Shown here piece after piece: positions 10,155-18,794 of a stretch of 64,000 nt of DNA (position 1 is the stretch's first letter; the number at the start of each line of letters is the position of its first letter). The notes beneath the pieces were generated by a model. It had not been told where the DNA came from. It was given only the letters and a program-made list of their open reading frames with translations, and made no database searches. The position numbers were made by a program, and so were the translations under genes. Origin of the DNA: Dichotomicrobium thermohalophilum (GTDB lineage: Bacteria > Pseudomonadota > Alphaproteobacteria > Rhizobiales > Rhodomicrobiaceae); contig NZ_QXDF01000001.1 in NCBI RefSeq assembly GCF_003550175.1, positions 582,501-646,500 of the forward strand, read 5' to 3'.

Positions 10155-10856
10155 ATGCGCCGAACGATCCATGGCTGGCCGGTCGCGCTGAGCAACCTTG
10201 CACTTATCGTTATATACGCCGCGCTGATGGCGGCGGTTTGGCCGGACCGCGCGCGGGCAGAACAGGCGGGCGCCGGCGAGGAAGTGGTGATCGTTGGTTT
10301 CGGTGACAGCTTGATGGCGGGCTATCGGCTAGCGCCAGGGAAGTCATTTCCGGCTCAGCTTCAGGATGCGCTACGGGAGCAGGGCCGGAACGTGCGCGTG
10401 GTCAACGCCGGCGTGTCCGGCGACACGACGGCTGACGCGCTTGCCCGGCTGGACTGGGCGCTGCCAGATGACGCGGACGCGGTGATCGTCGAGTTGGGGG
10501 CGAACGACGCGCTGCGCGGGTTTGAGCTGTCCGAGACGCGAAGCGCGCTCGATGAAATCCTGTCGAAGCTGAAAGCGCGCGACCTCCCCGTCCTGCTCAC
10601 GGGCATGGAGGCGCCGCGCAATTACGGCGAGGATTATGCCAAAGCGTTCCGCAACATGTACCAGGAACTGTCGGAGAAGCACGAGACGCTGTTCTATCCG
10701 TTCTTCCTGAAGGGCGTCGCGCTGGAGCCGGAACTCAATATGCCGGACGGCATCCACCCGACGGCAGAGGGCGTCGCGGTGATCGTCGAGAACATCCTGC
10801 CGAAGGTGCATGACCTGATCGCCCGCGCCCGCGAGCGCACCGCAAACGTCAACTGA
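10155..10856 (+). CDS. SGNH/GDSL arylesterase, TesA-like, secreted
   Basis: The 233-residue protein starts with a signal sequence (hydrophobic about 11-30, cleavage near ARA-EQ at 35-36). The GDSL block is GFGDSLMAGY with nucleophile Ser52. The oxyanion blocks are VSGDTTAD and GANDALRG. The catalytic Asp198 and His201 sit in DGIHPTAEG. TesA hydrolyses acyl-thioesters, aryl esters and lysophospholipids in the periplasm. Of three in-frame ATGs, 10155 has GGGAG at 10144-10148 with six bases of spacing. The divergent YbbA/YbbP exporter supports TesA-like function. Confidence 0.92.
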   Translation: MRRTIHGWPVALSNLALIVIYAALMAAVWPDRARAEQAGAGEEVVIVGFGDSLMAGYRLAPGKSFPAQLQDALREQGRNVRVVNAGVSGDTTADALARLDWALPDDADAVIVELGANDALRGFELSETRSALDEILSKLKARDLPVLLTGMEAPRNYGEDYAKAFRNMYQELSEKHETLFYPFFLKGVALEPELNMPDGIHPTAEGVAVIVENILPKVHDLIARARERTANVN

Positions 10857-10882
10857 TAAGCAAGAACATCACGGGGGTCAGC

Positions 10883-11926
10883 ATGGAGTATCGCCCGCTC
10901 GGACGAACGGGAATGCGCGTGAGCGCGATCTGCCTGGGCACCATGAACATGGGCGAGCAGAACACTGAAGCCGAAGGTCATGAGCAGCTCGACTATGCGC
11001 TCGATCAGGGCGTGAACTTCATCGACACAGCGGAGCTATACGCCATCCCGCCGAAGCCCGAGACGCAGGGACGGTCCGAGGAGATCGTTGGCTCCTGGCT
11101 GGCTTCCCGGCGTAACCGCGACAAGGTGATTCTGGCCACGAAGGTGACGGGACGCAGCCAGCGCATCGACTGGGTTCGCCAGGACGGCCGCCTTCCGGAC
11201 CTCAGCCCGGAAAAGATCTTCGAGGCGGTGGATGATAGCCTGCGGCGGCTGCGTACGGATTACATCGACCTGTATCAGACGCACTGGCCTGATCGGCAGA
11301 TGCGCCTTTTTTCAGGCCTCGAGTATACGCATCTCGGCGGCGACTCGATTCCGATCGAAGAGACCCTCGGCGCGCTGGACGAACTGGTCAAGGCGGGCAA
11401 GGTCCGCGCGGTCGGCGTTTCGAACGAAACGCCATGGGGCACGATGCGCTATCTGATGGCTTCAGAGACCAAGGGTCTGCCGCGCATCGCCTCGATCCAG
11501 AACGCCTACAACCTGCTCAATCGGACCTTCGAGATCGGCCTATCCGAGATCGCCTACCGCGAGGATGTCGGGTTGCTGGCTTATTCACCGCTGGCCCAAG
11601 GGTATCTGACCGGCAAATATGAGGGCGGCGCGCTTCCCAGGGGCTCGCGCAAGCAGCTCTACAACCGTTTGCAACGCTACGAGACGCCGCGCGCGCCCGC
11701 CGCAATCACCGCCTATGTCAATCTCGCGCGCGAGCACGGCCTCGACCCGGCGCAGATGGCGATCCAGTTCGTGACGACCCGTCCGTTCGTGACCTCGAAC
11801 ATCATAGGCGCGACGACGATGGACCAGCTCCGCGCGGATATTGACAGCATCCACGTGAAATGGACGGAGGAGCTGGAACAAGCGGTCGAGAATATCCATC
11901 TACATAATCCGAACCCGTGTCCCTGA
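10883..11926 (+). CDS. Aldo/keto reductase, Tas-like
   Basis: The 347-residue protein is a TIM-barrel NADPH-dependent aldo/keto reductase. The family residues are visible: Asp-Tyr in FIDTAELYAIPP, Lys in ILATKVTG and His in LYQTHWPDR. The segment EYRPLGRTGMRVSAICLGTM and the long PPKPETQGRSEE loop resemble E. coli Tas more than other AKRs. The physiological substrate is unknown. It follows the esterase by 26 bases with a GGGGG-type ribosome site, so both may share a transcript. Confidence 0.9.
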   Translation: MEYRPLGRTGMRVSAICLGTMNMGEQNTEAEGHEQLDYALDQGVNFIDTAELYAIPPKPETQGRSEEIVGSWLASRRNRDKVILATKVTGRSQRIDWVRQDGRLPDLSPEKIFEAVDDSLRRLRTDYIDLYQTHWPDRQMRLFSGLEYTHLGGDSIPIEETLGALDELVKAGKVRAVGVSNETPWGTMRYLMASETKGLPRIASIQNAYNLLNRTFEIGLSEIAYREDVGLLAYSPLAQGYLTGKYEGGALPRGSRKQLYNRLQRYETPRAPAAITAYVNLAREHGLDPAQMAIQFVTTRPFVTSNIIGATTMDQLRADIDSIHVKWTEELEQAVENIHLHNPNPCP

Positions 11927-11962
11927 ACGGCGCGGGCGAGCCGATAACAACAGGAGACTTTC

Positions 11963-12520
11963 TTGCCACGACTGTTTACGGCGCTGGAAATCCCCGGCGA
12001 GCTGGTGCCAAAATTGGAAATGCTGCGCGGACGGCTGGCGGGGGCGCGCTGGATCGACCCTGAAAACTACCACCTCACATTGCGGTTCATCGGCGACGTC
12101 GAGGCCCCGGACGCAGATGATTTCGTGGAGGCGCTGTCTGAGATCTGGGTTGAGCCCTTCTCGCTGAAGCTCTCGGGCGTCGGCAGCTTCGGCGGGCGCA
12201 AGCCGCGCGCGCTGTGGGTCGGTGTTGAGGAGTGCGAGCCGCTGATGCGCTTGCAGCGGGCGAACGAGCGGGCTGCGCGTCAGGCGGGTCTGCCGCCCGA
12301 AACGCGGAACTTCTCTCCCCATGTGACGCTGGCGCGGCTGCGCGGGGCGGAGCAGGGGGCGGTGGCCAATTACCTCTCCGCAGTGGGCGCGTTCGAGGCT
12401 GAGCCCTTCCCGGTGGACCAATTCGTGCTGATGTCGGCGCGCGAAGGTTCGGGCGGCGGCCCCTATGTTGTCGAGGAGCGCTTCCCGCTGGTCAGTCCGA
12501 GCGCGCGTAAGCGAGCGTAG
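11963..12520 (+). CDS. thpR: RNA 2',3'-cyclic phosphodiesterase ThpR (LigT family)
   Basis: The 185-residue 2H phosphoesterase has both H-x-T-x motifs: HLTL at 37-40 and HVTL at 120-123. The enzyme opens 2',3'-cyclic phosphates on RNA to 2'-phosphates. The start codon is TTG at 11963, supported by AGGAG at 11952-11956 and by the family N-terminus PRLFTALEIP. Its 3' end overlaps the convergent phosphatase gene by 29 bases. Confidence 0.92.
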   Translation: MPRLFTALEIPGELVPKLEMLRGRLAGARWIDPENYHLTLRFIGDVEAPDADDFVEALSEIWVEPFSLKLSGVGSFGGRKPRALWVGVEECEPLMRLQRANERAARQAGLPPETRNFSPHVTLARLRGAEQGAVANYLSAVGAFEAEPFPVDQFVLMSAREGSGGGPYVVEERFPLVSPSARKRA

Positions 12521-13007
12521 ACTCTTCCTTCATCAGCGCGGCGAGCAGACCGCGGCTGGCCACTTCGATCAGGTTGAGCACGTAATCGAAGCCCTCCGGG
12601 CCGCCGAAGAACGGGTCCGGGATCTCACAGATCCCCATCTCCGGGGCGTATTTCATGAAGAGGCGGATGTTCGGCTCATAGACATCCGGCGCGAGGTTCA
12701 TCAGCCGGTCGTGGTTCGACCGGTCCATCGCCAGAACGAGATCGAAGCTCTTGAAGTCGTCGCGCGTGACCTGTCGCGCACGCTGGGTCGATATGTCGAT
12801 GCCACGCATCCCGAGGGCCTGCTGCGCGCGGATGTCCGGCGGACGACCCACATGCCAGCTTCCGGTGCCCGATGAGTCGATCCGAAAGCGATCGGCCATA
12901 CCGGCATCGGCCACCACCTGGCGGAACACGCCCTCGGCCATCGGCGAGCGGCAGATATTGCCGAGGCAGACGAACAAAACGGAGATCTGCTGCCCTGCGT
13001 CCCGCAT
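12492..13007 (-). CDS. Low-molecular-weight protein-tyrosine phosphatase family protein
   Basis: The 171-residue protein has the P-loop CLGNICR (Cys14 to Arg20) after VLFV and the catalytic aspartate in EIPDPFFGG, the complete LMW-PTP signature. Members dephosphorylate tyrosine-phosphorylated proteins, often in exopolysaccharide control. No partner kinase is nearby, so the substrate cannot be inferred. It overlaps thpR tail to tail by 29 bases. The 195 bases upstream of its start show no other gene. Confidence 0.93.
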   Translation of the reverse strand: MRDAGQQISVLFVCLGNICRSPMAEGVFRQVVADAGMADRFRIDSSGTGSWHVGRPPDIRAQQALGMRGIDISTQRARQVTRDDFKSFDLVLAMDRSNHDRLMNLAPDVYEPNIRLFMKYAPEMGICEIPDPFFGGPEGFDYVLNLIEVASRGLLAALMKEESTLAYARSD

Positions 13008-13202
13008 TAACAGGCGCCTTCAACTCATCATGACTCAAGGATGAACAGCTTACCAAAGCGGCACGCTCAGGCAAGACAAGGCGGGGGCGCAGGTTAATGA
13101 CCCCGGCGGATTTGTCGCGGAAAAGTTAATGAAGCAGGGGACTTAACGCATGCGGCGTGAAGTCGTACGCCTTTGGTCGTATGTGGACAGTGCAGCCACG
13201 CA

Positions 13203-14801
13203 TCAGTCGGCCGGGCGGAAGCCTTCCAGGCGATAGAAATGCAGCTCCCGGCTGTCGGTCGGGCCTGCGGAGAAGCGCTCCTGCCCGAGCTTCGTCACAC
13301 TGTCGAACCGCTCGCCGATACTGCCGATGCGTTCGCGGCGCGTCACCAGGAGCACCGGCTCCGGTGTCTGCGCGGTGATCGGCCGTGTCATCTCGAAGTG
13401 GTCGCTGGGCGGTCCCTCATTCCGCCATCTCGCAATCGGGATGTCCGTGTCGCGCAGGTAGTAGATCAGCTCGGCCGCGAGCGAGCGGCGGTCAGTCATC
13501 ACGCTCGCGAAATCCCCATCTGCGAATCGTGCCTCGGTGCCCTTCGCGATCGCCTGCCACCCCAGAACCCGCGCAAACGGGTCTTTCCCGCCTGGCAGCG
13601 AAATTTGCCCCGCGAACACCGTTCCGAAGGAAATGGTTGCAAGCGCAAGGAGGTGGATCAGAAACGAGGCCGCATACCAGCCGCGCGCACTGCGTTCGAC
13701 CATCAGCGCCGCAACAAGTACCGACGCCGAGACATAGGCCACCGCCGCCCAGTTGGCATGCGCGCGCGACAGGAACGCCTGCACCGTGATCAGCAGGATG
13801 ACCGGCACCGCAAAGCACAGCAGCAGCCGGTAGGGATCACTCCAGCCCTCGCGCACCGCCCGCCATGTCGCCCAGATCAGGATGCCGAACAGCAAAGGCC
13901 CGAATACGCCGAACTGCGCACCGAAGAACTCCAGCGCCTCGATGGGATTGCCCAGCGAGCCGCTCCAGTTGGCGTTGTCAGCCGTGTGCGAGAAGGTCGC
14001 GAAGCCGTGCTGCAGGTTCCAGATGACGTTCGGCGCGAGCAAGGCACCGGCGAGCAGCAGCACCATCGCGCCGCGCAGATCGGTGAGCAGCCAGCGCGCT
14101 CGCGGGCTGAGGAGCATGTAAACGGCCAGCCCGAGGAAGAAGTACACCATCGCGTATTTCGCAAGCAGCCCCACCCCCACTGTGAGCCCGAGAGCGACTG
14201 ACCAGCGCCAGGCCCGGGTCTCCAGAAGCTTGACGAGACACAACAGCGCCAGCGCCCAGAAGAACAGGAGCGGCACATCGGTGGAGATCAGCGTCGAGGA
14301 TAGCGAGATTCCCGGAAGCGTCGCGAACACCACGGCCGCCCAGAAGCCGAACCGTGCATCGAACAGCTTGCGCGTCAGCAGGAAGACGATGACGCTCGTC
14401 GCCGTATGCATGACCGGGGAGATGGCGCGAATGCAGGCTTCGCCGTTCCCGCAGATTTCGCTCGCGGCACGGATCAGCCAGGCGATCACGGGCGGCTTGG
14501 AATAGTAGCCCCAGTCGAGATCGCGCGACCACGCCCAGTATTGCGCCTCGTCGAAGAAGAAGTCCGTGCCCGCGAAGTAGACAGTGGCGAGCCGGACCGC
14601 TGTCAGCGCGCCCAGAAACACCACCAGCCGCCAGACAAACCCCTGGGGCAGCATGTCGACCGGAAAGATCGGGCGCGGCTCGCTCGCCCCCGGCGGCGCG
14701 TTGCCGCCCGCGCGGGGATGCGCCGACAATTGATCGCTGGTGTCTTGCGGATGGATTTGCACGTCGGACCGCCGCCCCGTCTTACGCCTCCCTCGCAGCA
14801 T
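13203..14801 (-). CDS. Family 39 glycosyltransferase (ArnT/PMT-like), membrane
   Basis: The 532-residue multi-pass protein has the GT39/PMT_2 hallmark in the first periplasmic loop: an acidic pair in FFFDEAQYWAWSRDLDWGYY followed by SKPPVIAWLI. Such enzymes move a sugar from an undecaprenyl carrier to lipid A or another periplasmic acceptor. About 50 residues precede the first helix, and an internal Met at about residue 50 is an alternative start. It diverges from a GT2 gene with 122 bases between them. With that gene and the LAB_N gene it forms a likely lipid A or cell-envelope glycosylation module. Confidence 0.88.
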   Translation of the reverse strand: MLRGRRKTGRRSDVQIHPQDTSDQLSAHPRAGGNAPPGASEPRPIFPVDMLPQGFVWRLVVFLGALTAVRLATVYFAGTDFFFDEAQYWAWSRDLDWGYYSKPPVIAWLIRAASEICGNGEACIRAISPVMHTATSVIVFLLTRKLFDARFGFWAAVVFATLPGISLSSTLISTDVPLLFFWALALLCLVKLLETRAWRWSVALGLTVGVGLLAKYAMVYFFLGLAVYMLLSPRARWLLTDLRGAMVLLLAGALLAPNVIWNLQHGFATFSHTADNANWSGSLGNPIEALEFFGAQFGVFGPLLFGILIWATWRAVREGWSDPYRLLLCFAVPVILLITVQAFLSRAHANWAAVAYVSASVLVAALMVERSARGWYAASFLIHLLALATISFGTVFAGQISLPGGKDPFARVLGWQAIAKGTEARFADGDFASVMTDRRSLAAELIYYLRDTDIPIARWRNEGPPSDHFEMTRPITAQTPEPVLLVTRRERIGSIGERFDSVTKLGQERFSAGPTDSRELHFYRLEGFRPAD

Positions 14802-14923
14802 CGCGCGGGGTATTTGCTTAAATCAGCCTTGATTGCGTGTTTTGCCTGCGGAGTGTGGCATCAACAAGCTTGTAGCGCGCCGGCGCGGCCTGCTATGCGG
14901 ATTTCATTGAAGAGCGAGTTGTT

Positions 14924-15793
14924 ATGGTAACGGTTGATCAACCAGAGCTGCCGGCCGTCTCTGTGGTCATTCCGGCGCTGAACGAGGAGGGCAACATCGC
15001 CAAGCTCGTGCAGGAAACGCTGGATGTCGTGCCGGCCCACGCACTGACCGAGATCATCGTCGTGGATGACGGCAGCACCGACTCCACACCTCAGGTGCTC
15101 CGCGGAATGGCCGAACGGGAGCCACGCCTGCGCGTAATCCGACACGGCGAGCGTTGCGGCCAGAGCACGGCGCTGCGCACGGGCATTCTCGCGGCGCGAA
15201 GCGACGTTGTCGCCACGATGGACGGCGACGGGCAGAACGATCCGCGCGACATTGTCAGCTTGCTGTCGAAGCTGGGGCAGCCGCACGGGGCTGGCCCGGC
15301 GCTCGTCGGCGGTCACCGGGTCACGCGCAAGGCCAGCGGCGCGAAGCGACTTGCTTCCCGCGTGGCCAACCGGGTCCGTGGTGCGCTGTTAAAGGATGAC
15401 AGCCCGGATACCGGCTGCGGGATCAAGGTGTTCTGGCGCGATGTGTTCCTCCGGCTGCCGTTCTTCACCAGCATGCACCGCTATTTGCCGATGCTTTTTC
15501 GCGTCTACGGGTTCGAGACGGCAACGCACCCGGTCAATGACCGCCCGCGCGTGGCTGGCGAATCGAAATACACAAATTTCGGCCGGCTGATGATCGCGAT
15601 CTATGACCTGATCGGCGTGGTCTGGCTGCGCCGGCGGACGAAAATTCCACAGATCGCGATGGATACAGGCGCGGCGGCGCGGCGTTGGTCGCTGGATTAC
15701 GGGGCGCAGCCGCGGATTGATGAAACACGACCGGAGGTGGCGACGTCACCCGCGCGCAACGCGCAGCGGCACGAAACGGCCCTAAACGGCTAG
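14924..15793 (+). CDS. Family 2 glycosyltransferase, polyprenyl-phosphate sugar synthase type
   Basis: The 289-residue protein has the GT2 nucleotide-sugar fold: SVVIPALNEEGNI, IIVVDDGSTDS, and a metal-binding DGDGQNDP. Then come CGIKVFWRDVFLRLPFF and a C-terminal hydrophobic stretch (LMIAIYDLIGVVWL). This is the DPM1/ArnC-like class that loads a sugar onto a polyprenyl phosphate on the cytoplasmic face. Its neighbours GT39 and LAB_N fit a donor-lipid synthase feeding the GT39 transferase. The last about 35 residues are polar and look disordered. Confidence 0.9.
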   Translation: MVTVDQPELPAVSVVIPALNEEGNIAKLVQETLDVVPAHALTEIIVVDDGSTDSTPQVLRGMAEREPRLRVIRHGERCGQSTALRTGILAARSDVVATMDGDGQNDPRDIVSLLSKLGQPHGAGPALVGGHRVTRKASGAKRLASRVANRVRGALLKDDSPDTGCGIKVFWRDVFLRLPFFTSMHRYLPMLFRVYGFETATHPVNDRPRVAGESKYTNFGRLMIAIYDLIGVVWLRRRTKIPQIAMDTGAAARRWSLDYGAQPRIDETRPEVATSPARNAQRHETALNG

Positions 15794-15941
15794 TCCGATT
15801 GAAGAGGCGTAAGTTTTCGTTTAACCAATAGTTTCGAGGGCAGCGCCGCGGCACGGCGCGATTGCTCCGCCACCGGCGAAACGCGGAGCACACGGCGAAG
15901 AATTCGCGCAGCAAGCGCGACAGCCCTGGGGGCACAACACG

Positions 15942-16304
15942 ATGGACATGAACCAGGCCGCAGGCTGGTGGGCGAATATTTCGTGGCTCGAACTGAGCTG
16001 GCTCGCCGTCGGCTTCATGGCGCAAGCCATGTTCTCCATGCGGTTCCTCATGCAGTGGATTGCCAGCGAGCGCGCGCGTCAGAGCGTCATGCCGGAAGTG
16101 TTCTGGTATTACAGCTTCGCGGGCGGCCTGATGCTGTTCGTCTACGCGATTTACCGAATGGATCCGGTGTTTATCCTCGGCCAGGGCACGGGGCTGTTCA
16201 TCTACTCCCGCAACATTTACTTTATCTGGCGGGCAAAGAAGATGGCGCCCCCGCCAGCTCAGGAAGGAACTCCGGCCCCCGCCGCCAAGGTTCCGGCCGA
16301 GTAG
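15942..16304 (+). CDS. Lipid-A-disaccharide synthase N-terminal domain (LAB_N) protein
   Basis: The 120-residue protein has three hydrophobic segments and the LAB_N pattern: FMAQAMFSMRFLMQWIASER, MPEVFWYYSFAGG and FILGQGTGLFIYSRNIY. Despite the name it has no LpxB catalytic domain. Such proteins accompany GT2 and GT39 genes in lipid A modification clusters and are thought to act in sugar-lipid flipping or assembly, which is inference. It follows the GT2 gene by 148 bases. The tail is Pro/Ala-rich. Confidence 0.9.
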   Translation: MDMNQAAGWWANISWLELSWLAVGFMAQAMFSMRFLMQWIASERARQSVMPEVFWYYSFAGGLMLFVYAIYRMDPVFILGQGTGLFIYSRNIYFIWRAKKMAPPPAQEGTPAPAAKVPAE

Positions 16305-16341
16305 CGCGGATCGGCGCCGCACCACGACCGAAGGAGAGGTC

Positions 16342-16833
16342 ATGAGCCGGAGAGGAATCATCTGGCCTGTTGCAGCAGTGTCTCGCGCTCTAGCTGCTTT
16401 CGCGCTGACGCTCGGCTTTCTTGCTGGTGGAGTACAGGCGCAGGACAGCCTGATCGTGAAGGAAAGCCCGCACAGCGTTGCGGACACCCTGGATCGACTT
16501 GCCGTTGCCGCCGAAGAAAAGGGGCTGAAGGTCTTTAGCCGCGTCGACCACGCGGCTGGCGCGGAAACCGCCGGTCTCGATCTGCGGCCCACTCAGTTGC
16601 TGGTCATCGGCAATCCGAAGGTCGGCACACCGCTTATGCAGGCTGACCAACGGATGGCGCTGTCATTGCCGTTGCGTATCGCGTCCTGGCAGGACGAAGA
16701 CGGCTCGGTCTGGGTTGGCTACTGGTCGCCGGAAGTGTTCGCCGTCCAGTACGGCGTCTCGGGCCAGGCGGAACGACTCAAGAAAATGGCGGATGCCCTG
16801 GACGGGCTCACAAACGCCGCGATCGCTGAGTAG
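16342..16833 (+). CDS. DUF302 domain-containing secreted protein
   Basis: The 163-residue protein has a signal peptide (hydrophobic about 12-31, cleavage likely after VQA at 33). A full DUF302 domain follows at about 40-160, with VADTLDRLAVAAEEKGLKVF, the RVDHAAGA motif, LLVIGNPKVGTPLM and LPLRIASWQDEDG. DUF302 is a small alpha/beta domain found in periplasmic or membrane proteins of unknown function. AGGAGAGG directly precedes the start. It lies 37 bases after the LAB_N gene and may be co-transcribed. Confidence 0.9.
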   Translation: MSRRGIIWPVAAVSRALAAFALTLGFLAGGVQAQDSLIVKESPHSVADTLDRLAVAAEEKGLKVFSRVDHAAGAETAGLDLRPTQLLVIGNPKVGTPLMQADQRMALSLPLRIASWQDEDGSVWVGYWSPEVFAVQYGVSGQAERLKKMADALDGLTNAAIAE

Positions 16834-16859
16834 CTGCGCCGGTCCCGGAGATTTGCGTC

Positions 16860-17363
16860 GTGAGCGATCGGGAGCAGAGCGGGGCGCCGCCATCAGTCGG
16901 TGACATGCCCGACTGGCAGTCCGGCACGCGGCTGCCGCGTGTGTCCGTGCGGGCACTGGTCCTCGACGGTGACGACATTGTTGCGGTCGAGAACCTGAGT
17001 GCGCCGGGTAAGCTGCACATGCCGGGCGGTGGCATCGAGCATGGCGAGACAATGCTGGATGCCCTGAAACGCGAGTTGCGCGAGGAGCTTTGCGTTGGCC
17101 CCGCCACGGCAGATTACCTGCTTGCGATCGAGAACTTGTTCGACACCTACCTTGGGCTTTACCACTGCGTGGAACACGTCTTCGTCGTTACGCCCGACGG
17201 CCGCCCCCGCGCAGGCGAGGACGGCCTGAAAATGCACCGCCTGCCGTTTGCAGAGATTGGCCGCGCCAACTTATATCCGACCGCGTTCCGCGACGTCCTG
17301 GCGCGGACGGATTGGCGCGAACAGCGGTGCTTACGGGCGGGGAAATTCGCGGACGATCACTGA
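16860..17363 (+). CDS. Nudix hydrolase
   Basis: The 167-residue protein starts at GTG 16860 behind CCCGGAG. The Nudix box is GGIEHGETMLDALKRELREE followed by LCV, where the consensus glycine after EE-x is Cys. The metal-binding Glu residues of RELREE are present. Nudix enzymes hydrolyse nucleoside diphosphates linked to another group. The substrate cannot be told from sequence. The loop YHCVEHVFVVTPDG resembles those of ADP-ribose or NTP pyrophosphohydrolases. It ends 3 bases before the convergent folE stop. Confidence 0.9.
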   Translation: MSDREQSGAPPSVGDMPDWQSGTRLPRVSVRALVLDGDDIVAVENLSAPGKLHMPGGGIEHGETMLDALKRELREELCVGPATADYLLAIENLFDTYLGLYHCVEHVFVVTPDGRPRAGEDGLKMHRLPFAEIGRANLYPTAFRDVLARTDWREQRCLRAGKFADDH

Positions 17364-17366
17364 GCG

Positions 17367-18044
17367 TCAGCCGACGCTCGGCCGGCGGCCGTGCACCATG
17401 TTCAGGAAGCGGTCGCGATAATCGCCGTCTTCCTTGAATACGCCAGTAAAGCGCGTGGTGATGGTCGAAACGTCGGTCTTGTGCACGCCGCGCGTGGTCA
17501 TGCACTGATGAAGCGCATCCACCAATACCGCGACGCCGCGGGGCTTCAGCGCCTGCTCGATGGCCTCGGCAATCTGAGCTGTCATCGTCTCCTGCGTCTG
17601 CAAACGCTTGGAGAAGATCTCCACGACACGCGCGAGCTTCGAGATGCCCACGACGCGATCGCGCGGCAGATAGGCCACATGCGCAACGCCCAGGATCGGC
17701 GCAATGTGATGCTCGCAGTGGGACTCCAGACGGATGTCGCGCAGCATCACAAGATCATCATAGCCGTGGACCTCCTCGAAGGTGCGCGACAGCACTTCGA
17801 AGGGATCCTCATGGTAGCCGGCAAAATATTCGCGGTACGCGTCCACGACGCGGCGCGGCGTATCGCGCAGACCCTCGCGCGCCGGATCGTCGCCCGCCCA
17901 ACGGATGAGCGTGCGCACGGCGGTCTCGGCCTCTTCACGCGTCGGCGCCGGCTCAAGATGGCTGTCCGCGCCCCCGTCGCCCGCGCCGTTGTTGCGCGTC
18001 GGGGCCTCGAGATCGCCGGTAGAGGTGTTCAACGCAGCTTTCAT
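17367..18044 (-). CDS. folE: GTP cyclohydrolase I
   Basis: The 225-residue enzyme converts GTP to 7,8-dihydroneopterin triphosphate for folate. Zinc and active-site motifs are present: LESHCEHHIAPI, the second Cys in LVDALHQCMTTRGV, and ISKLARVVEIFSKRLQTQE. The first about 45 residues are acidic and poorly conserved. An in-frame TTG lies 15 bases upstream at 18059. I prefer the ATG at 18044 although neither has a strong ribosome site. The start region faces the Fe-S scaffold gene, so 18045-18306 is a shared divergent promoter region. Confidence 0.95.
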   Translation of the reverse strand: MKAALNTSTGDLEAPTRNNGAGDGGADSHLEPAPTREEAETAVRTLIRWAGDDPAREGLRDTPRRVVDAYREYFAGYHEDPFEVLSRTFEEVHGYDDLVMLRDIRLESHCEHHIAPILGVAHVAYLPRDRVVGISKLARVVEIFSKRLQTQETMTAQIAEAIEQALKPRGVAVLVDALHQCMTTRGVHKTDVSTITTRFTGVFKEDGDYRDRFLNMVHGRRPSVG

Positions 18045-18306
18045 GTCCTGTCTATCCAAAGCTCAGCTCGTTACGCCGGTTGTTCCTGATCGGATCGGTC
18101 CGCCCGGTGTCCTGCGGCCCCGGCACATCTTGACATGCTCATCCCGGGGTTCCCATTCTTTTCGAGGTGAACGCAAGCGCGGATTGTCCGCGATATAGGA
18201 AAATCGCGCCTGTGCGTGAAGTGCACAAGCACACATTCATTGTTACGCGCGGTCTGCGCAAAAGGATGAATCGGAGCCGTTGTTCGCCAGCACGCCGGAA
18301 GGTGAC

Positions 18307-18774
18307 ATGACCGATCTCGAGGACATTTATGCCGACAAACTGCTCGCGCTTGCCGCGGCGATCAGCCGGACCGACCGTCTGACGGCGCCGGACGCGAGCG
18401 CCTCGGCGCATTCGAAGCTGTGCGGCTCGACGGTCGCCGTGGACGCCTGCTTCGAGGATGGGCGCATTACGGATTTCGGGCAGGAGGTGAAGGCCTGCCT
18501 CCTCGGTCAGGCCACAGCGTCGGTCGTTGCGCGCGAGATCGTCGGCACACCGATCGAAGAGTTCCGCGAGGTCGCCGCGCAGATGCGGGAGATGCTGAAA
18601 GCTGGCGGTGAGCCGCCTGGCGGACGCTGGGCCGATCTGTCGCTGCTGGAGCCCGTCCGCGATTATCGCGCGCGCCATGCGTCCACCCTGCTCGTGTTCG
18701 ACGCGCTCGAAGAGGCGATCGACAAGTACGAAGCCGGCAAGACCGATGCGCCCGCCGCAGCGGCCGGGCAATAG
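18307..18774 (+). CDS. Iron-sulfur cluster assembly scaffold protein (IscU/NifU-N family)
   Basis: The 155-residue protein has the IscU-like fold: EDIYADKLLALAA, AHSKLCGSTVAV and EVKACLLGQATASVVA, carrying the first two scaffold Cys ligands. The third position, normally Cys, reads ARHAST, so His replaces it. This variant seems typical of an alphaproteobacterial subgroup and may bind clusters less tightly. ATG 18307 has GGAAGG four bases upstream. A TTG at 18280 is an unlikely alternative. It is followed by cupin and yidD genes in the same direction. Confidence 0.88.
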   Translation: MTDLEDIYADKLLALAAAISRTDRLTAPDASASAHSKLCGSTVAVDACFEDGRITDFGQEVKACLLGQATASVVAREIVGTPIEEFREVAAQMREMLKAGGEPPGGRWADLSLLEPVRDYRARHASTLLVFDALEEAIDKYEAGKTDAPAAAAGQ

Positions 18775-18794
18775 CCGGGGAAAGGCATTTCAAA

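Noticed and set aside
14876-14887. Perfect 12-base palindrome CGCGCCGGCGCG between the divergent GT39 and GT2 genes
   Set aside because: It is made only of G and C in a GC-rich genome where such palindromes arise by chance, and it matches no operator I know.
16860-17363. Cys in place of the last Nudix-box Gly as evidence of an inactive enzyme
   Set aside because: The catalytic Glu residues of RELREE are intact and this Gly position varies in active Nudix enzymes.
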